Origin: an uncultured Oscillospiraceae bacterium
Lineage (GTDB): Bacteria; Bacillota; Clostridia; Oscillospirales; Oscillospiraceae
DNA: 10,724 nt
Direction of reading: 5' to 3'
NCBI GenBank assembly: GCA_934533005.1
Contig: CAKTBC010000063.1
Span: forward strand, 1-10,724
Within the stretch, counting starts at the first letter, position 1; the number at the start of each line of letters is the position of its first letter. Position numbers and translations under genes: made by a program. This document shows positions 1-6,828 of the stretch, piece after piece. Below the pieces are notes generated by a model. The model saw only the letters and a list, made by a program, of their open reading frames with translations, was not told the DNA's origin and made no database searches.

Positions 1-39
1 TCGACGATTCCATGAGCTGGTAACAGGGAGGAAGAAAGA

Positions 40-231
40 ATGCGTAAACTGTTTAAGATCCTCGGCAAGATCGCCGGTATTCTGGCGGGGCTTTATGCGC
101 TGCTGTTTGCGGTGTTCTATTTCGACCTCGACGGTAAGCTGCTGTATTATGTGGTTGAGCCGTTCCTCTGCAAACACTACGATAAAATGGAACGCGAGGA
201 CGTCACCAAGCGCGCCTACAAGATCGACTGA
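40..231 (+). CDS. Small single-pass membrane protein, unknown function (63 aa)
   Basis: I do not recognise this family. It is a 63-residue protein with a basic start (MRKLFKILGK), one hydrophobic segment at about residues 8-28 and a hydrophilic, charged tail from about residue 44, with one Cys at residue 44. It could be a membrane miniprotein with the tail on one face, but topology is inference. The ATG has a good ribosome binding site (GGGAGG at 27-32). An intrinsic terminator follows ten bases after the stop, so it looks like the last gene of a transcript entering from the left. Another frame of bases 3-23 reads DDSMSW then TAA and may be the tail of the upstream gene, but a 7-codon fragment is not diagnostic. 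A distinct RBS, terminator and plausible composition favour a real gene. Confidence 0.6.
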   Translation: MRKLFKILGKIAGILAGLYALLFAVFYFDLDGKLLYYVVEPFLCKHYDKMEREDVTKRAYKID

Positions 232-241
232 GCAAAATGGG

Positions 242-272
242 CCCTCCGGAGATTCCCGGAGGGTTCTCTTTT
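242..272 (+). terminator. Intrinsic terminator after the small membrane protein
   Basis: A perfect 8-bp GC-rich stem (CCCTCCGG at 242-249, CCGGAGGG at 256-263) with a 6-nt loop is followed by TTCTCTTTT (264-272). It ends the transcript carrying the 63-aa gene and isolates the MATE gene downstream. Confidence 0.85.
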
Positions 273-304
273 GTCTGCGGGATGGGTTTTGTAACCGAAT
301 TTGA

Positions 305-333
305 ATGAATCAGCGGCAGCTCGGCGCTATAAT
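305..333 (+). promoter_or_regulatory. Candidate sigma-70-type promoter for the MATE gene
   Basis: A perfect TATAAT (328-333) lies 40 bp before the MATE start. At 17 bp spacing the -35 is ATGAAT (305-310), sharing only the central TGA with the consensus. A better TTGAAT at 301-306 would need a 21-bp spacer. The position right after a terminator and before a lone gene supports it. The -35 is weak. Confidence 0.5.
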
Positions 334-373
334 ACGGCAATCGGTCGATCCACAGGAAAGAAGATAAAACGCT

Positions 374-1744
374 ATGCACCGTAGAGACGAAATGCGCGTT
401 CTGGATATGACGCGCGGGAAGACAGTCACACTCCTGCTGCGGTTTTCTCTGCCGCTGTTTCTGGGGAATCTTCTGCAGCAGCTTTATAATCTCGCGGACA
501 CATCGATCGCGGGAAATCTGCTGGGCGATGCGGCGCTCGCGCAGATCGGGGCGACGGCGGCGCTGTACGCGCTTATCACAAATGCGGCGTTCGGGCTCAA
601 TAACGGCCTTGGCCTTGCTGTCAGCCGGAGCTTTGGCGCGGGGGACGATAAGCGAATGCGGCAGAGCGTTTGCTGGATGGTTGAGTTGTCCTTGCTGAGC
701 GCACTGGTCATGACATCGGCCGTTCTGCTTTTTCGGAAAAGTATCGTGTCTGCGCTGCAAATTCCGGCGGACACGGTGGAGGGCGCTTTGCAGTATCTGA
801 CGGTTATCCTCGCCGGAATTCCGTTTACCGTGCTGTATAATCTCGAATCCGCACTTTTGCAGGCGGTAGGCAACAGCACCATGCCGCTGCTGTTCCTCCT
901 GTTCAGCAGCCTTCTCAACGTGGGGCTTGATCTGCTGTTCATGGGGCCGCTCGTCATGGGTGTGCAGGGCGCGGCCATCGCCACGATCCTCTCGCAGGCC
1001 GTCAGCACGGCGCTCGGCGGCGTGTATATCCTGAAAAACTATCCGGAACTGCGCTTTTCCAAGGACGATCATGCCGCCGGGCGGAAGTATGCCCCCGGCA
1101 TGCTTTGGGCGGGCATCAGCATGGCGCTGATGAGCGCCATCTATAATATCGGGAGCGTTGTGCTGCAAGGCAGCATCAACGCACTTGGAAACATGTATAT
1201 CGCCGCACAAGTCGGCGCGCGGCGGCTCGCAGAGTTTTTCTATATGCCGGGCGGCTCCGTCGCCACGGCCATGGCGACGTTTGCCAGCCAGAACTATGGG
1301 GCGGGCAAGCGGTCTAGGATCGCCGAGGGCGTCCGGACTGCCATTTTGCTGTATGGCGCGTGGTGGCTCGCTGCGCTGGCGTTCACATTTCTGGCGGCCC
1401 CGGCCGCCGTTCACGCGATTACGGGGAGCGACAGCGATGCGGTAATACAAAATGCGGTGCAGTATTTGAAGATCAGCATCCCCATGATCCCGCCGATGGC
1501 GGTGCTTGTGATACTGCGCAGCACGCTGCAGGGGATGCGCCACACAGTCGCACCGCTGCTGTGCAGTTCTCTGGAATTGATCGGAAAGGTGATCTTCGCG
1601 TTTTGGATCGTCCCAGTGCAGGGATATATCGCGGTGTGCGTCTGTGAGCCCGTCACATGGGTGGTTTGCTGCGTGTTTATTCTTGCCGCAGCATTCCTGT
1701 GCCGGAATGATTTCCGGGATGAAAAAGAGGGAGAAGGTGTGTGA
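374..1744 (+). CDS. MATE family multidrug/metabolite exporter
   Basis: Integral membrane exporter of the MATE family (NorM/DinF-like), which uses Na+ or H+ gradients to expel cationic drugs or metabolites. The 456 residues and about 12 hydrophobic segments fit the family. The start has the typical run of a short polar N-terminus, then LLLRFSLPLFLGNLLQQLYN, DTSIAG, and GLGLAVSRSFGAGD around residues 76-92. The second half repeats the fold, with the matching FASQNYGAGK near residues 307-316. The chosen ATG has an A/G-rich region upstream (AGGAAAGAAG, 353-362) that is a mediocre RBS. An ATG at 392 (MRVLDMTRGK) is an alternative start and would still leave a whole transporter. The gene stands alone between two terminators. 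Its TGA (1742-1744) lies at the foot of the shared terminator loop. Substrate cannot be predicted. Confidence 0.93.
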   Translation: MHRRDEMRVLDMTRGKTVTLLLRFSLPLFLGNLLQQLYNLADTSIAGNLLGDAALAQIGATAALYALITNAAFGLNNGLGLAVSRSFGAGDDKRMRQSVCWMVELSLLSALVMTSAVLLFRKSIVSALQIPADTVEGALQYLTVILAGIPFTVLYNLESALLQAVGNSTMPLLFLLFSSLLNVGLDLLFMGPLVMGVQGAAIATILSQAVSTALGGVYILKNYPELRFSKDDHAAGRKYAPGMLWAGISMALMSAIYNIGSVVLQGSINALGNMYIAAQVGARRLAEFFYMPGGSVATAMATFASQNYGAGKRSRIAEGVRTAILLYGAWWLAALAFTFLAAPAAVHAITGSDSDAVIQNAVQYLKISIPMIPPMAVLVILRSTLQGMRHTVAPLLCSSLELIGKVIFAFWIVPVQGYIAVCVCEPVTWVVCCVFILAAAFLCRNDFRDEKEGEGV

Positions 1745-1760
1745 CCTTCTCCCTCTTTTT
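1722..1760. terminator. Bidirectional terminator between the MATE and DUF402 genes
   Basis: Perfect 17-bp inverted repeat, arms 1722-1738 and 1744-1760, loop GTGTG. The outer part is A5 on the left and T5 on the right, so both strands show stem plus U-tract. The left arm codes the last residues of the MATE protein and the right arm covers the end of the minus-strand DUF402 stop codon (1759-1761). One hairpin therefore serves two convergent genes. Confidence 0.9.
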
Positions 1761-2310
1761 ATAACAACATTTCGCGTTTCAGCTCTCTCTGCCGGTCGCA
1801 GCACCAGGCGATAACGTCCGCGGTGTTTTCCCGGAGAAAGCTCTCCAGTTTCTCGCAGTTTTCGATGGCCTCCCGGTGCTGCGCTGCGGTGATTGTGCCG
1901 GTTTGCAGCGCCTCGTCGAGCTCATCCCGGTCGACAACCTCGATCGAGCCGTCGGCGGAGACGACGATATCAAGATACATGTCTTCAAATGTCGGGTTTT
2001 CGGGATCGTCAAACCGGCTGCCGCCGGTAATGTCAAAGTAAATTTGTATGAGCCGGTCATATTCGTCGAACATCGCCGTCAGCCACCAGTATGCGCCGGG
2101 AACAGCCGCTTGAAGCCACGAATACCCGGCATCAGCGATGAGAACGGCGCGGCTCTGATAGTGCACTGTGAGCGGCCCGGTCACCTCGTCGATGGAAGTG
2201 AGGGAAATTCGTCCGGTGTTGCCGAAAATGTCGGCATCCTCGCGGGAAGTATACCGCCGTTTCGTGATGCGCTTCCAGTCGGTGCGGCGCATGTCACGTT
2301 CTTTGCTCAT
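1759..2310 (-). CDS. DUF402 domain protein, possible nucleoside di/triphosphate phosphatase
   Basis: This 183-residue protein matches the DUF402 family (FomD-like barrel). Some members, such as staphylococcal Ntdp, hydrolyse nucleoside tri- and diphosphates with divalent metal. Visible family features are the aromatic stretch WWLTAMFDEYDRLIQIYFDI (residues 75-94), then F-x-D-x-x-x-D at 108-114 (EDMYLDIVV), and VVDRDELDEAL (125-135) with G-x-I after it. These give the acidic cluster Asp93, Asp110, Asp114, Asp127, Asp129 and Glu130 expected to hold metal. The length is usual for the family. The ATG at 2310 follows the dapF stop by 4 bp, and its RBS (GGGAGGTAA) is made from the last dapF codons plus stop, so translation is probably coupled. 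Activity is inferred from the family; the true substrate is unknown. Confidence 0.85.
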   Translation of the reverse strand: MSKERDMRRTDWKRITKRRYTSREDADIFGNTGRISLTSIDEVTGPLTVHYQSRAVLIADAGYSWLQAAVPGAYWWLTAMFDEYDRLIQIYFDITGGSRFDDPENPTFEDMYLDIVVSADGSIEVVDRDELDEALQTGTITAAQHREAIENCEKLESFLRENTADVIAWCCDRQRELKREMLL

Positions 2311-2314
2311 GATG

Positions 2315-2323
2315 TTACCTCCC
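2315..2323 (-). promoter_or_regulatory. RBS of the DUF402 gene embedded in the dapF stop
   Basis: Minus-strand GGGAGGTAA is at once the last two codons and stop of dapF and the Shine-Dalgarno of the next gene, with ATG four bases after the stop. This fixes the DUF402 start and suggests terminating ribosomes feed the next gene. Confidence 0.8.
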
Positions 2324-3142
2324 TATGTACTCGCCCTCGGCGACAACGATCGCCGGGCCGGTGAGATAGATATCGCATACGGTGTCCTCCTCCACGGAGA
2401 GCGAGACCTGCAGCTCGCCGCCAGGGAAATCCAGCCGGAGCGTTTCATTCCCGATCTCGCCGCGCAGCCGCATCGCGGCGGCAGTGGCTCCCGCGCCAGT
2501 GCCGCAGGAGAGCGTAAAGTCTTCCACGCCGCGTTCGTACGTGACCGCCTTTACGTGATCGCGGCTGAGGCGCTTGCGGAACGTCACATTCGCGCCCTTC
2601 GGGAAAGCGGCATAGCTGCGGATATAAGCGCCGAGCGAGCGCAGCTCGTCTTCCGGCATCGTGTCCCACTCCGGCAGTTCCAAAACCGCGTGCGGGATAC
2701 CGGGATCGCCGAGCTCAAGATACGATACCGAGAGGATCTGTCCGTCCCACGGGATGCCGATCTCGGCTTCTGTGACGGTAGGATCGTTCAGGCGGACACA
2801 GTAAAGATCCTCCTCGATGCGCTGCCCGACAACGATTCCGGCGGTCGTTTCGATGTGCTGAATGTCGCCGGCGATGCCGTGGTCATACCCATAACGCGCG
2901 ATGCAACGCGCGCCGTTGCCGCACATTTCGCCGAGTGAGCCGTCGGAATTATAAAACCGCATGGCGTAGTCGCCGATGCTCTGCGCCGGAAGGACGATCA
3001 TCAGACCGTCTGCGCCAATGGAAATACGGCGGCGGCAGAGCTCAGCGGCGAGCGAGGGATAATCGCACTCGCTTATCTCGCCGGAGCGGTTATCGAGAAC
3101 GATGAAGTCGTTCCCGGCACCCTGCATTTTCGTGAATTTCAT
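2315..3142 (-). CDS. dapF: Diaminopimelate epimerase
   Basis: DapF interconverts LL- and meso-diaminopimelate, the last step before lysine and a direct supplier of the cell-wall cross-linker. It is a cofactor-free, two-cysteine racemase. The sequence opens with the family start MKFTKMQGAGNDFIVLDN. It carries both catalytic cysteines in their standard motifs: MCGNGARC (Cys74) and SCGTGAGA (Cys213), with ERG (203-205) before the second. At 275 residues it has normal length. I chose the ATG at 3142 because GAGGTG (3149-3154) sits 6 bases before it and the protein then starts as the family does. An ATG at 3166 overlaps the AraC stop as ATGA but has no RBS. The gene lies 20 bp after the AraC gene and 4 bp before the DUF402 gene. 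No other lysine genes are in the window. Confidence 0.97.
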   Translation of the reverse strand: MKFTKMQGAGNDFIVLDNRSGEISECDYPSLAAELCRRRISIGADGLMIVLPAQSIGDYAMRFYNSDGSLGEMCGNGARCIARYGYDHGIAGDIQHIETTAGIVVGQRIEEDLYCVRLNDPTVTEAEIGIPWDGQILSVSYLELGDPGIPHAVLELPEWDTMPEDELRSLGAYIRSYAAFPKGANVTFRKRLSRDHVKAVTYERGVEDFTLSCGTGAGATAAAMRLRGEIGNETLRLDFPGGELQVSLSVEEDTVCDIYLTGPAIVVAEGEYIGR

Positions 3143-3162
3143 GGAATACACCTCTTCCTCTG

Positions 3163-4026
3163 TCATTCGTCAAAGTCATCCGATTGAAGCGTCTGGACAA
3201 TGCGTCCGGTCGGCGTTGCGCCGAAGAGCTTTCCGTAGGCACGGGAAAAAGCGGAATAGCTGCGAAAGCCGCAGCGGAAGCAGGCGTCCGTGGCCGCTAT
3301 CCCGGAGGCAATGAGATCGCGCGCTGCCAGAAGTCGCTTGTCGGAGAGATAGTTGTGGATGGAGGTGCCGGTCTCTTCGCGGAAGCGGCGCATCATGTGG
3401 TACTTGCTGATAAAAAACCGCGCGGCCAGATCGTTAATGGAAATGTCCTCGGCAAGATTGGCTTCCAGATAGCGCAGGATATCCAATATCTTCCCGTCTC
3501 GCGGCACGACTGGCTGCGGGAGTTCAGAGCCGGTTTTCTGCATGGCACGCCCGATCTCCACGAGAAGCCGCAGCAGCGTGCATCGCGAGAGGATAATATT
3601 TTCGCCGCCGCTCGCGGCCATTTCGGCCTCAAGCTCTTCAGCGAGTGAGCGTAGCCTCCGCCGTACGTCCTCCGTCGGGCGGAGCACATGCCCCCGCTGC
3701 CCGGAGAAGATATCCTCCAGCGAGTAGTCCGGCGCCGAGCTTTCCGCAAGCAAGGCAGGGGAGATATAGAGGATCACGCGCTCATACGAAATGCCCTCTT
3801 CAAATTCAGGTTTATGTACGCACCGGCTGCCGACGAGCACAACATCCCCCGGCAGGAGAAGATAGCGCCGTCCCTCCACGGTATAGCTCCCGCTGCCGGA
3901 GAGAAGGAGTACGATCTTGCAGAATTCGTGGTAGTGGTAGTCGACCTTCGTTCCGCGGTCATCCTTTAAATGAAAAAGCCGGAAATCCTCCAGCAGGTAT
4001 CCGCGTTTTTCATAATTCTCGTCCAT
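3163..4026 (-). CDS. AraC family transcriptional regulator with cupin sensor domain
   Basis: A 287-residue cytoplasmic DNA-binding regulator. The N-terminal half is a cupin-type sensor: HYHEF at 31-35, LLSGSGSYTVEGRRYLLLPGD at about 41-61, then a VH near 70-71. The C-terminal half (about 178-275) has the two helix-turn-helix units of the AraC family, the first at about 195-216 (DISINDLAARFFISKYHMMRRF) and the second at about 243-266 (IAATDACFRCGFRSYSAFSRAY) followed by GATPTG. The reading frame stays open upstream to 4446, but that extension is antisense to the symporter gene. The ATG at 4026 has GGAG six bases upstream (4033-4036) and begins just where family similarity starts. It is divergent from the symporter, which is its likeliest target, and is followed by dapF in the same unit. 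The inducer is unknown; an amino acid or peptide derivative would fit. Confidence 0.92.
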   Translation of the reverse strand: MDENYEKRGYLLEDFRLFHLKDDRGTKVDYHYHEFCKIVLLLSGSGSYTVEGRRYLLLPGDVVLVGSRCVHKPEFEEGISYERVILYISPALLAESSAPDYSLEDIFSGQRGHVLRPTEDVRRRLRSLAEELEAEMAASGGENIILSRCTLLRLLVEIGRAMQKTGSELPQPVVPRDGKILDILRYLEANLAEDISINDLAARFFISKYHMMRRFREETGTSIHNYLSDKRLLAARDLIASGIAATDACFRCGFRSYSAFSRAYGKLFGATPTGRIVQTLQSDDFDE

Positions 4027-4057
4027 ACTGTTCTCCATAAAAGCATCTTTTGCAAAG

Positions 4058-4087
4058 AGTATAGCATAGAATGCGTTTACATTGCAA
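4058..4087 (-). promoter_or_regulatory. Promoter for AraC-dapF-DUF402 unit
   Basis: Read on the minus strand: TTGCAA (4087-4082), 18-bp spacer, TATACT (4063-4058), preceded by TGC as an extended -10. Predicted transcription start is about 25 nt before the AraC ATG. Confidence 0.65.
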
Positions 4088-4104
4088 GGCGTGCGCAGTA
4101 AAAT
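4076..4104 (+). promoter_or_regulatory. Promoter for the DAACS symporter gene
   Basis: TTTACA (4076-4081), 17-bp spacer, TAAAAT (4099-4104): a near-consensus sigma-70 promoter. The predicted start is near 4111, leaving a leader of about 28 nt with the RBS at 4125-4130. Its -35 box directly abuts that of the opposing AraC promoter, so a regulator bound here could affect both. Confidence 0.7.
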
Positions 4105-4138
4105 AGAGCACGAAAACACTTGGTGGAGGTTATGTGCA

Positions 4139-5386
4139 ATGAAAAAGTTTATGAAGAAATATGGTTTCATTACACTGATGCTGCTCGGCATCGTCGCAGG
4201 CTGCATTGTCGGTGCGGCTTGGCCGGGCGCAACGGCTCTGGAGCCGTTCGGAACGCTGTTCATCAATATGATGTTCTGCGTTGTTGTTCCGATGGTATTC
4301 TGCTCCATCGCTTCGGCGATCGCGAACATGAGCTCGGCGAAGCGCGCCGGGCGCATCATGGGCATTACGGTCGGGACGTTCCTTTCTACTGCGGCCATTG
4401 CGGCAATCCTGATGTACATCATCGTCCGTTTTATCCCTGTGTTCACCGCTGCGCCCAGCTATGAAGAATCCGGCGTCGGCACCGTGGATATCGGGACGCT
4501 CATCATCAACTTCTTCACGAAGCCTGACTTTACTGAACTCTGGAGCCGCCGTGCTATTCTCCCGCTGATCGTTGCTGCGATCATCTTTGGCTTCGGCATC
4601 CAGATGTACGGTGGCCGGGAGTCCCGCGTGGCACTTCTGCTCAATGACCTTACCGAGATCCTCCTGAAGGTCATCAAACTCATTTCCTACTATGCGCCTG
4701 TCGGCTTCTTTGGCTTCTTCGCTTCTCTCGTTGCGACGCACGGCTCGGACTTCGTCTCCAACTACGCCCGCGCCATCGGCATTTATTATGTTGTCTCTGT
4801 GATCTATCTGCTCATTTCCTCTCCGCTGTACGCCCGCTTCGGCGGCGGTAAAGGTGCGGCGAAGGTCATGTTCCGGCACCTCTTCCGCCCGGCGGCCACC
4901 GCATTCGGCACCTGCTCCTCGGTCGCTACGATCCCGGTGAACATGGAGGTATCCGAAGAGACCGGTATTTCCAAGGAAGTCTCCGATATTGTCATGCCGC
5001 TCGGCGCTACGATGCATATGGACGGCTCGGCGATGGGCGCCATTATCAAGGTTGCGTTCCTCTTCGGCATGTTCGGCAAGGACTTCGGTACGGGTGAGGC
5101 CATCCTTGCGATCGTTGTGGCGGTGTTCTCCTCGGTCGCCATGTCCGGCATCCCCGGCGGCGGAGGAACGGGCGAACTGGTGCTCTGCTCGATGTTCTTC
5201 CCGGATCACCTTAGTGTGGCGTTCCCGATCGCACTTGCCATCGGTGAGCTGATCGACCCCCCCGCGACGATGGTCAACGCGGCCGGCGACTACGTGGTGA
5301 GCTTCATTGTCTCCCGCTTTGTAGACGGCAAAGACTGGCTCCAGAAGAAACTGCACGGCGCGAAAACCGACGCGGTCAGCGAATAA
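4139..5386 (+). CDS. DAACS (SLC1-like) sodium/amino acid symporter, substrate probably not acidic
   Basis: Dicarboxylate/amino acid:cation symporter of the GltP/GltPh/SstT fold, an inner-membrane Na+ or H+ coupled uptake carrier. The ATG at 4139 has GGAGGT eight bases upstream, giving 415 residues. An upstream ATG at 4082 in frame would add 19 polar residues over the promoter and is not favoured. Seen in order: several N-terminal membrane helices, hairpin 1 with TCSSVATIPVNME (258-270), the TM7 motif PLGATMHMDGSA (287-298), hairpin 2 with SGIPGGGGTGE (336-346), and the TM8 motif DPPATMVNAAGD (373-384). Aligned by eye to GltPh, the substrate-contacting Arg397 is Ala376 and the ion-site Asn310 is His293, while Asp312, Asp394, Asn401 and Asp405 equivalents are kept. 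Loss of the arginine argues against aspartate/glutamate. The neighbouring D-aminoacylase remnant hints at amino acid use, but this is weak context. Confidence 0.9.
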   Translation: MKKFMKKYGFITLMLLGIVAGCIVGAAWPGATALEPFGTLFINMMFCVVVPMVFCSIASAIANMSSAKRAGRIMGITVGTFLSTAAIAAILMYIIVRFIPVFTAAPSYEESGVGTVDIGTLIINFFTKPDFTELWSRRAILPLIVAAIIFGFGIQMYGGRESRVALLLNDLTEILLKVIKLISYYAPVGFFGFFASLVATHGSDFVSNYARAIGIYYVVSVIYLLISSPLYARFGGGKGAAKVMFRHLFRPAATAFGTCSSVATIPVNMEVSEETGISKEVSDIVMPLGATMHMDGSAMGAIIKVAFLFGMFGKDFGTGEAILAIVVAVFSSVAMSGIPGGGGTGELVLCSMFFPDHLSVAFPIALAIGELIDPPATMVNAAGDYVVSFIVSRFVDGKDWLQKKLHGAKTDAVSE

Positions 5387-5399
5387 AACATATGGCATG

Positions 5400-5440
5400 A
5401 AAAAGGGCTCCGGACGATTGGATCGTTCGGAGCCCTTTTT
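5400..5440. terminator. Bidirectional terminator between symporter and D-aminoacylase remnant
   Basis: Arms 5400-5418 and 5422-5440 form a 19-bp stem with one G-T wobble (5413/5427) and a TGG loop. It is flanked by A5 and T5, so it works on both strands. It ends the symporter transcript (+) and the GNAT/radical SAM/remnant transcript (-). Confidence 0.92.
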
Positions 5441-5448
5441 CATATACG

Positions 5449-5907
5449 TCAGAGCTTTGCGGCGCGCATCGCGCGTCCGCTTGTGCGCATGGCTTCTGTG
5501 TTGAGGGCGCTTCCGTCGAGAATGAGCTGCCCGTTGATAAATACCTTCTCTATGCCGAAGGAGTGGTCGTGATCCTCTTCTCCGGTTTTGAGTTTCTCCT
5601 CATTAAAAACGGTAAGATCGGCGAAATAGCCCTCGCGGATGTATCCGCGCTCCGGGATCGAGAACCGGTCGGCAACACCGCCTGTCATTTTGCGGATCGT
5701 TCGCGGCATCGTGTCGCCGGTACCGCAAAGAGAGTATTTGAGGAATTTGGGGAAGCAATCGTAAATGGCGGGGTTTTGTACGCCGTGCGGCTCGACCCAG
5801 GCGTCGGTCATATAAAGGCACACGTCGCCGCAGATAAGAATGTCGCCGGTGAAAGCGTCATGGCCTGTCCCATCATAGATCTTGCCGGTTTTCAGAAGGT
5901 ATGTCAT
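5449..5907 (-). pseudogene. Internally deleted N-acyl-D-amino-acid deacylase-like gene (152 aa remnant)
   Basis: The reading frame is intact but keeps only the two ends of an amidohydrolase-superfamily D-aminoacylase, whose members have about 480-530 residues. Residues 1-28 are the usual N-terminal strand region (LLKTGKIYDGTG, GDILI). From about residue 31 the sequence jumps to the C-terminal region: TDAWVEPHGVQNPAIYDCFPKFL, TIRKMTGGVADRFSIPERGYIREGYFADLTVF (69-101) and a closing GIEKVFINGQLILDG. All N-terminal metal ligands (HxH region) and the carbamylated Lys/Cys and His ligands of the barrel are absent, so hydrolysis is not expected. The join lies near 5815-5825. The ATG at 5907 has AGGTGG five bases upstream; a GTG at 5916 is less likely. 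The frame being kept open means either a recent in-frame deletion, a retained small protein, or an assembly error. It lies 47 bp after the radical SAM gene and before the shared terminator. Confidence 0.8.
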
Positions 5908-5954
5908 AAGAGCCACCTACTTTCGGAATCGGTGATCTCTGTTTACGTCATTTG

Positions 5955-6824
5955 TCAGAACAAGCTCAGCTGTGCACCGGCCGCTTTATCTTCCATAGCG
6001 TTCAGATAGGAGAATATTTCCCGGTTATCATGCATCATGCCGTGCTGCTCGCAGAAAGCGTGATATATCCGCATGAGCTCTGCATTGCGAGGGCTGTTAT
6101 TTTCGTAGCTGAGGCCAAAGGTGCGGACGTATTGTTCCTTCATACCCGGGAACTGCCAATCGATCTGCTCGAAAAAGTATTCACGGTTTCCCTCGCGGAG
6201 CGTCACCCCCATGCCGAAGCAGATGACGCCATTTACTTTCGCTTCGGCGCAATAACGAAGAATACCGAGAATGTTCTCCTCCGTGTCGTTGATAAACGGC
6301 AGAATGGGGGAGAGCCATACAACGGTAGGGATCCCGGCTTCGTGAAGCTTTTGCAGCGCGGCAAATCGTTCCGAGCTTGTGCAAACGTTCGGCTCCAGCT
6401 TCCGGCAAAGCGCCTCATCGTATGTGGTGAGTGTCATCTGCACCACACATTTTGTCCGCTCGTTGATGGCTTTCAGTAGATCCATATCGCGCAGGACACG
6501 GTTGGATTTTGTTTGCAGCGCAAATCCAAACCCGTACCGGAGCGCGAGTGAGAGCGCGCCGCGGACATAGCCGAGCTCCGATTCGAGCGGTATGTATGGG
6601 TCGGTCATTGCACCGGTACCGAGCATACATTTGCTGCGCTTACGGCGGAGAGTGTCCTCCAAAAGAGCGAGGGCGTTTTCCTTGACCTCGATATCCTCGA
6701 AGGCATGATCCATATGATAGCATCGGCTTCTGGAATCGCAGTAAATGCATCCGTGCGTGCAGCCGCGGTAGAGATTCATCCCATTTGCGGCGGAGAGGAT
6801 GCCTTTTGCTTGAACATAATGCAT
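5955..6824 (-). CDS. SplB-like radical SAM protein (COG1533 type)
   Basis: A 289-residue radical SAM enzyme. The 4Fe-4S/SAM motif is CTHGCIYC with Cys22, Cys26 and Cys29, within the family opening MHYVQAKGILSAANGMNLYRG. Other conserved stretches are GTGAMTDPYIPLE (69-81), TKSNRVLRD and VQMTLTTYDEALCRKLEPN. These mark the group related to spore photoproduct lyase that is common in Clostridia and annotated as SplB-like or Rv2578c-like. Real spore photoproduct lyases need an extra C-terminal Cys that I cannot place here, so I do not claim DNA repair; the substrate is unknown. The ATG lies 4 bp after the GNAT stop with only a poor RBS, so translational coupling is likely. It probably shares the GNAT promoter and the terminator at 5400-5440. 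Confidence 0.88.
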   Translation of the reverse strand: MHYVQAKGILSAANGMNLYRGCTHGCIYCDSRSRCYHMDHAFEDIEVKENALALLEDTLRRKRSKCMLGTGAMTDPYIPLESELGYVRGALSLALRYGFGFALQTKSNRVLRDMDLLKAINERTKCVVQMTLTTYDEALCRKLEPNVCTSSERFAALQKLHEAGIPTVVWLSPILPFINDTEENILGILRYCAEAKVNGVICFGMGVTLREGNREYFFEQIDWQFPGMKEQYVRTFGLSYENNSPRNAELMRIYHAFCEQHGMMHDNREIFSYLNAMEDKAAGAQLSLF

Positions 6825-6828
6825 CTGT

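Noticed and set aside
203..1804. Long open frame of about 530 codons on the minus strand across the MATE gene
   Set aside because: Composition is rich in Arg, His, Pro and Gln with no recognisable domain. It is antisense to a clear MATE exporter, and its openness follows from codon bias of the plus-strand gene.
2168..2938. Plus-strand frame of 256 codons opposite dapF and the DUF402 gene
   Set aside because: It spans two real genes on the other strand, one with both DapF catalytic cysteine motifs, and has no domain of its own.
4027..4446. N-terminal extension of the AraC reading frame
   Set aside because: It lies antisense to the symporter gene and across both promoters. The ATG at 4026 has a good RBS and starts where family similarity starts.
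4130..5443. Open frame of about 437 codons antisense to the symporter
   Set aside because: Arg/His/Asp-rich low-complexity product with no domain; it mirrors a well-supported DAACS gene and runs through the terminator hairpin.
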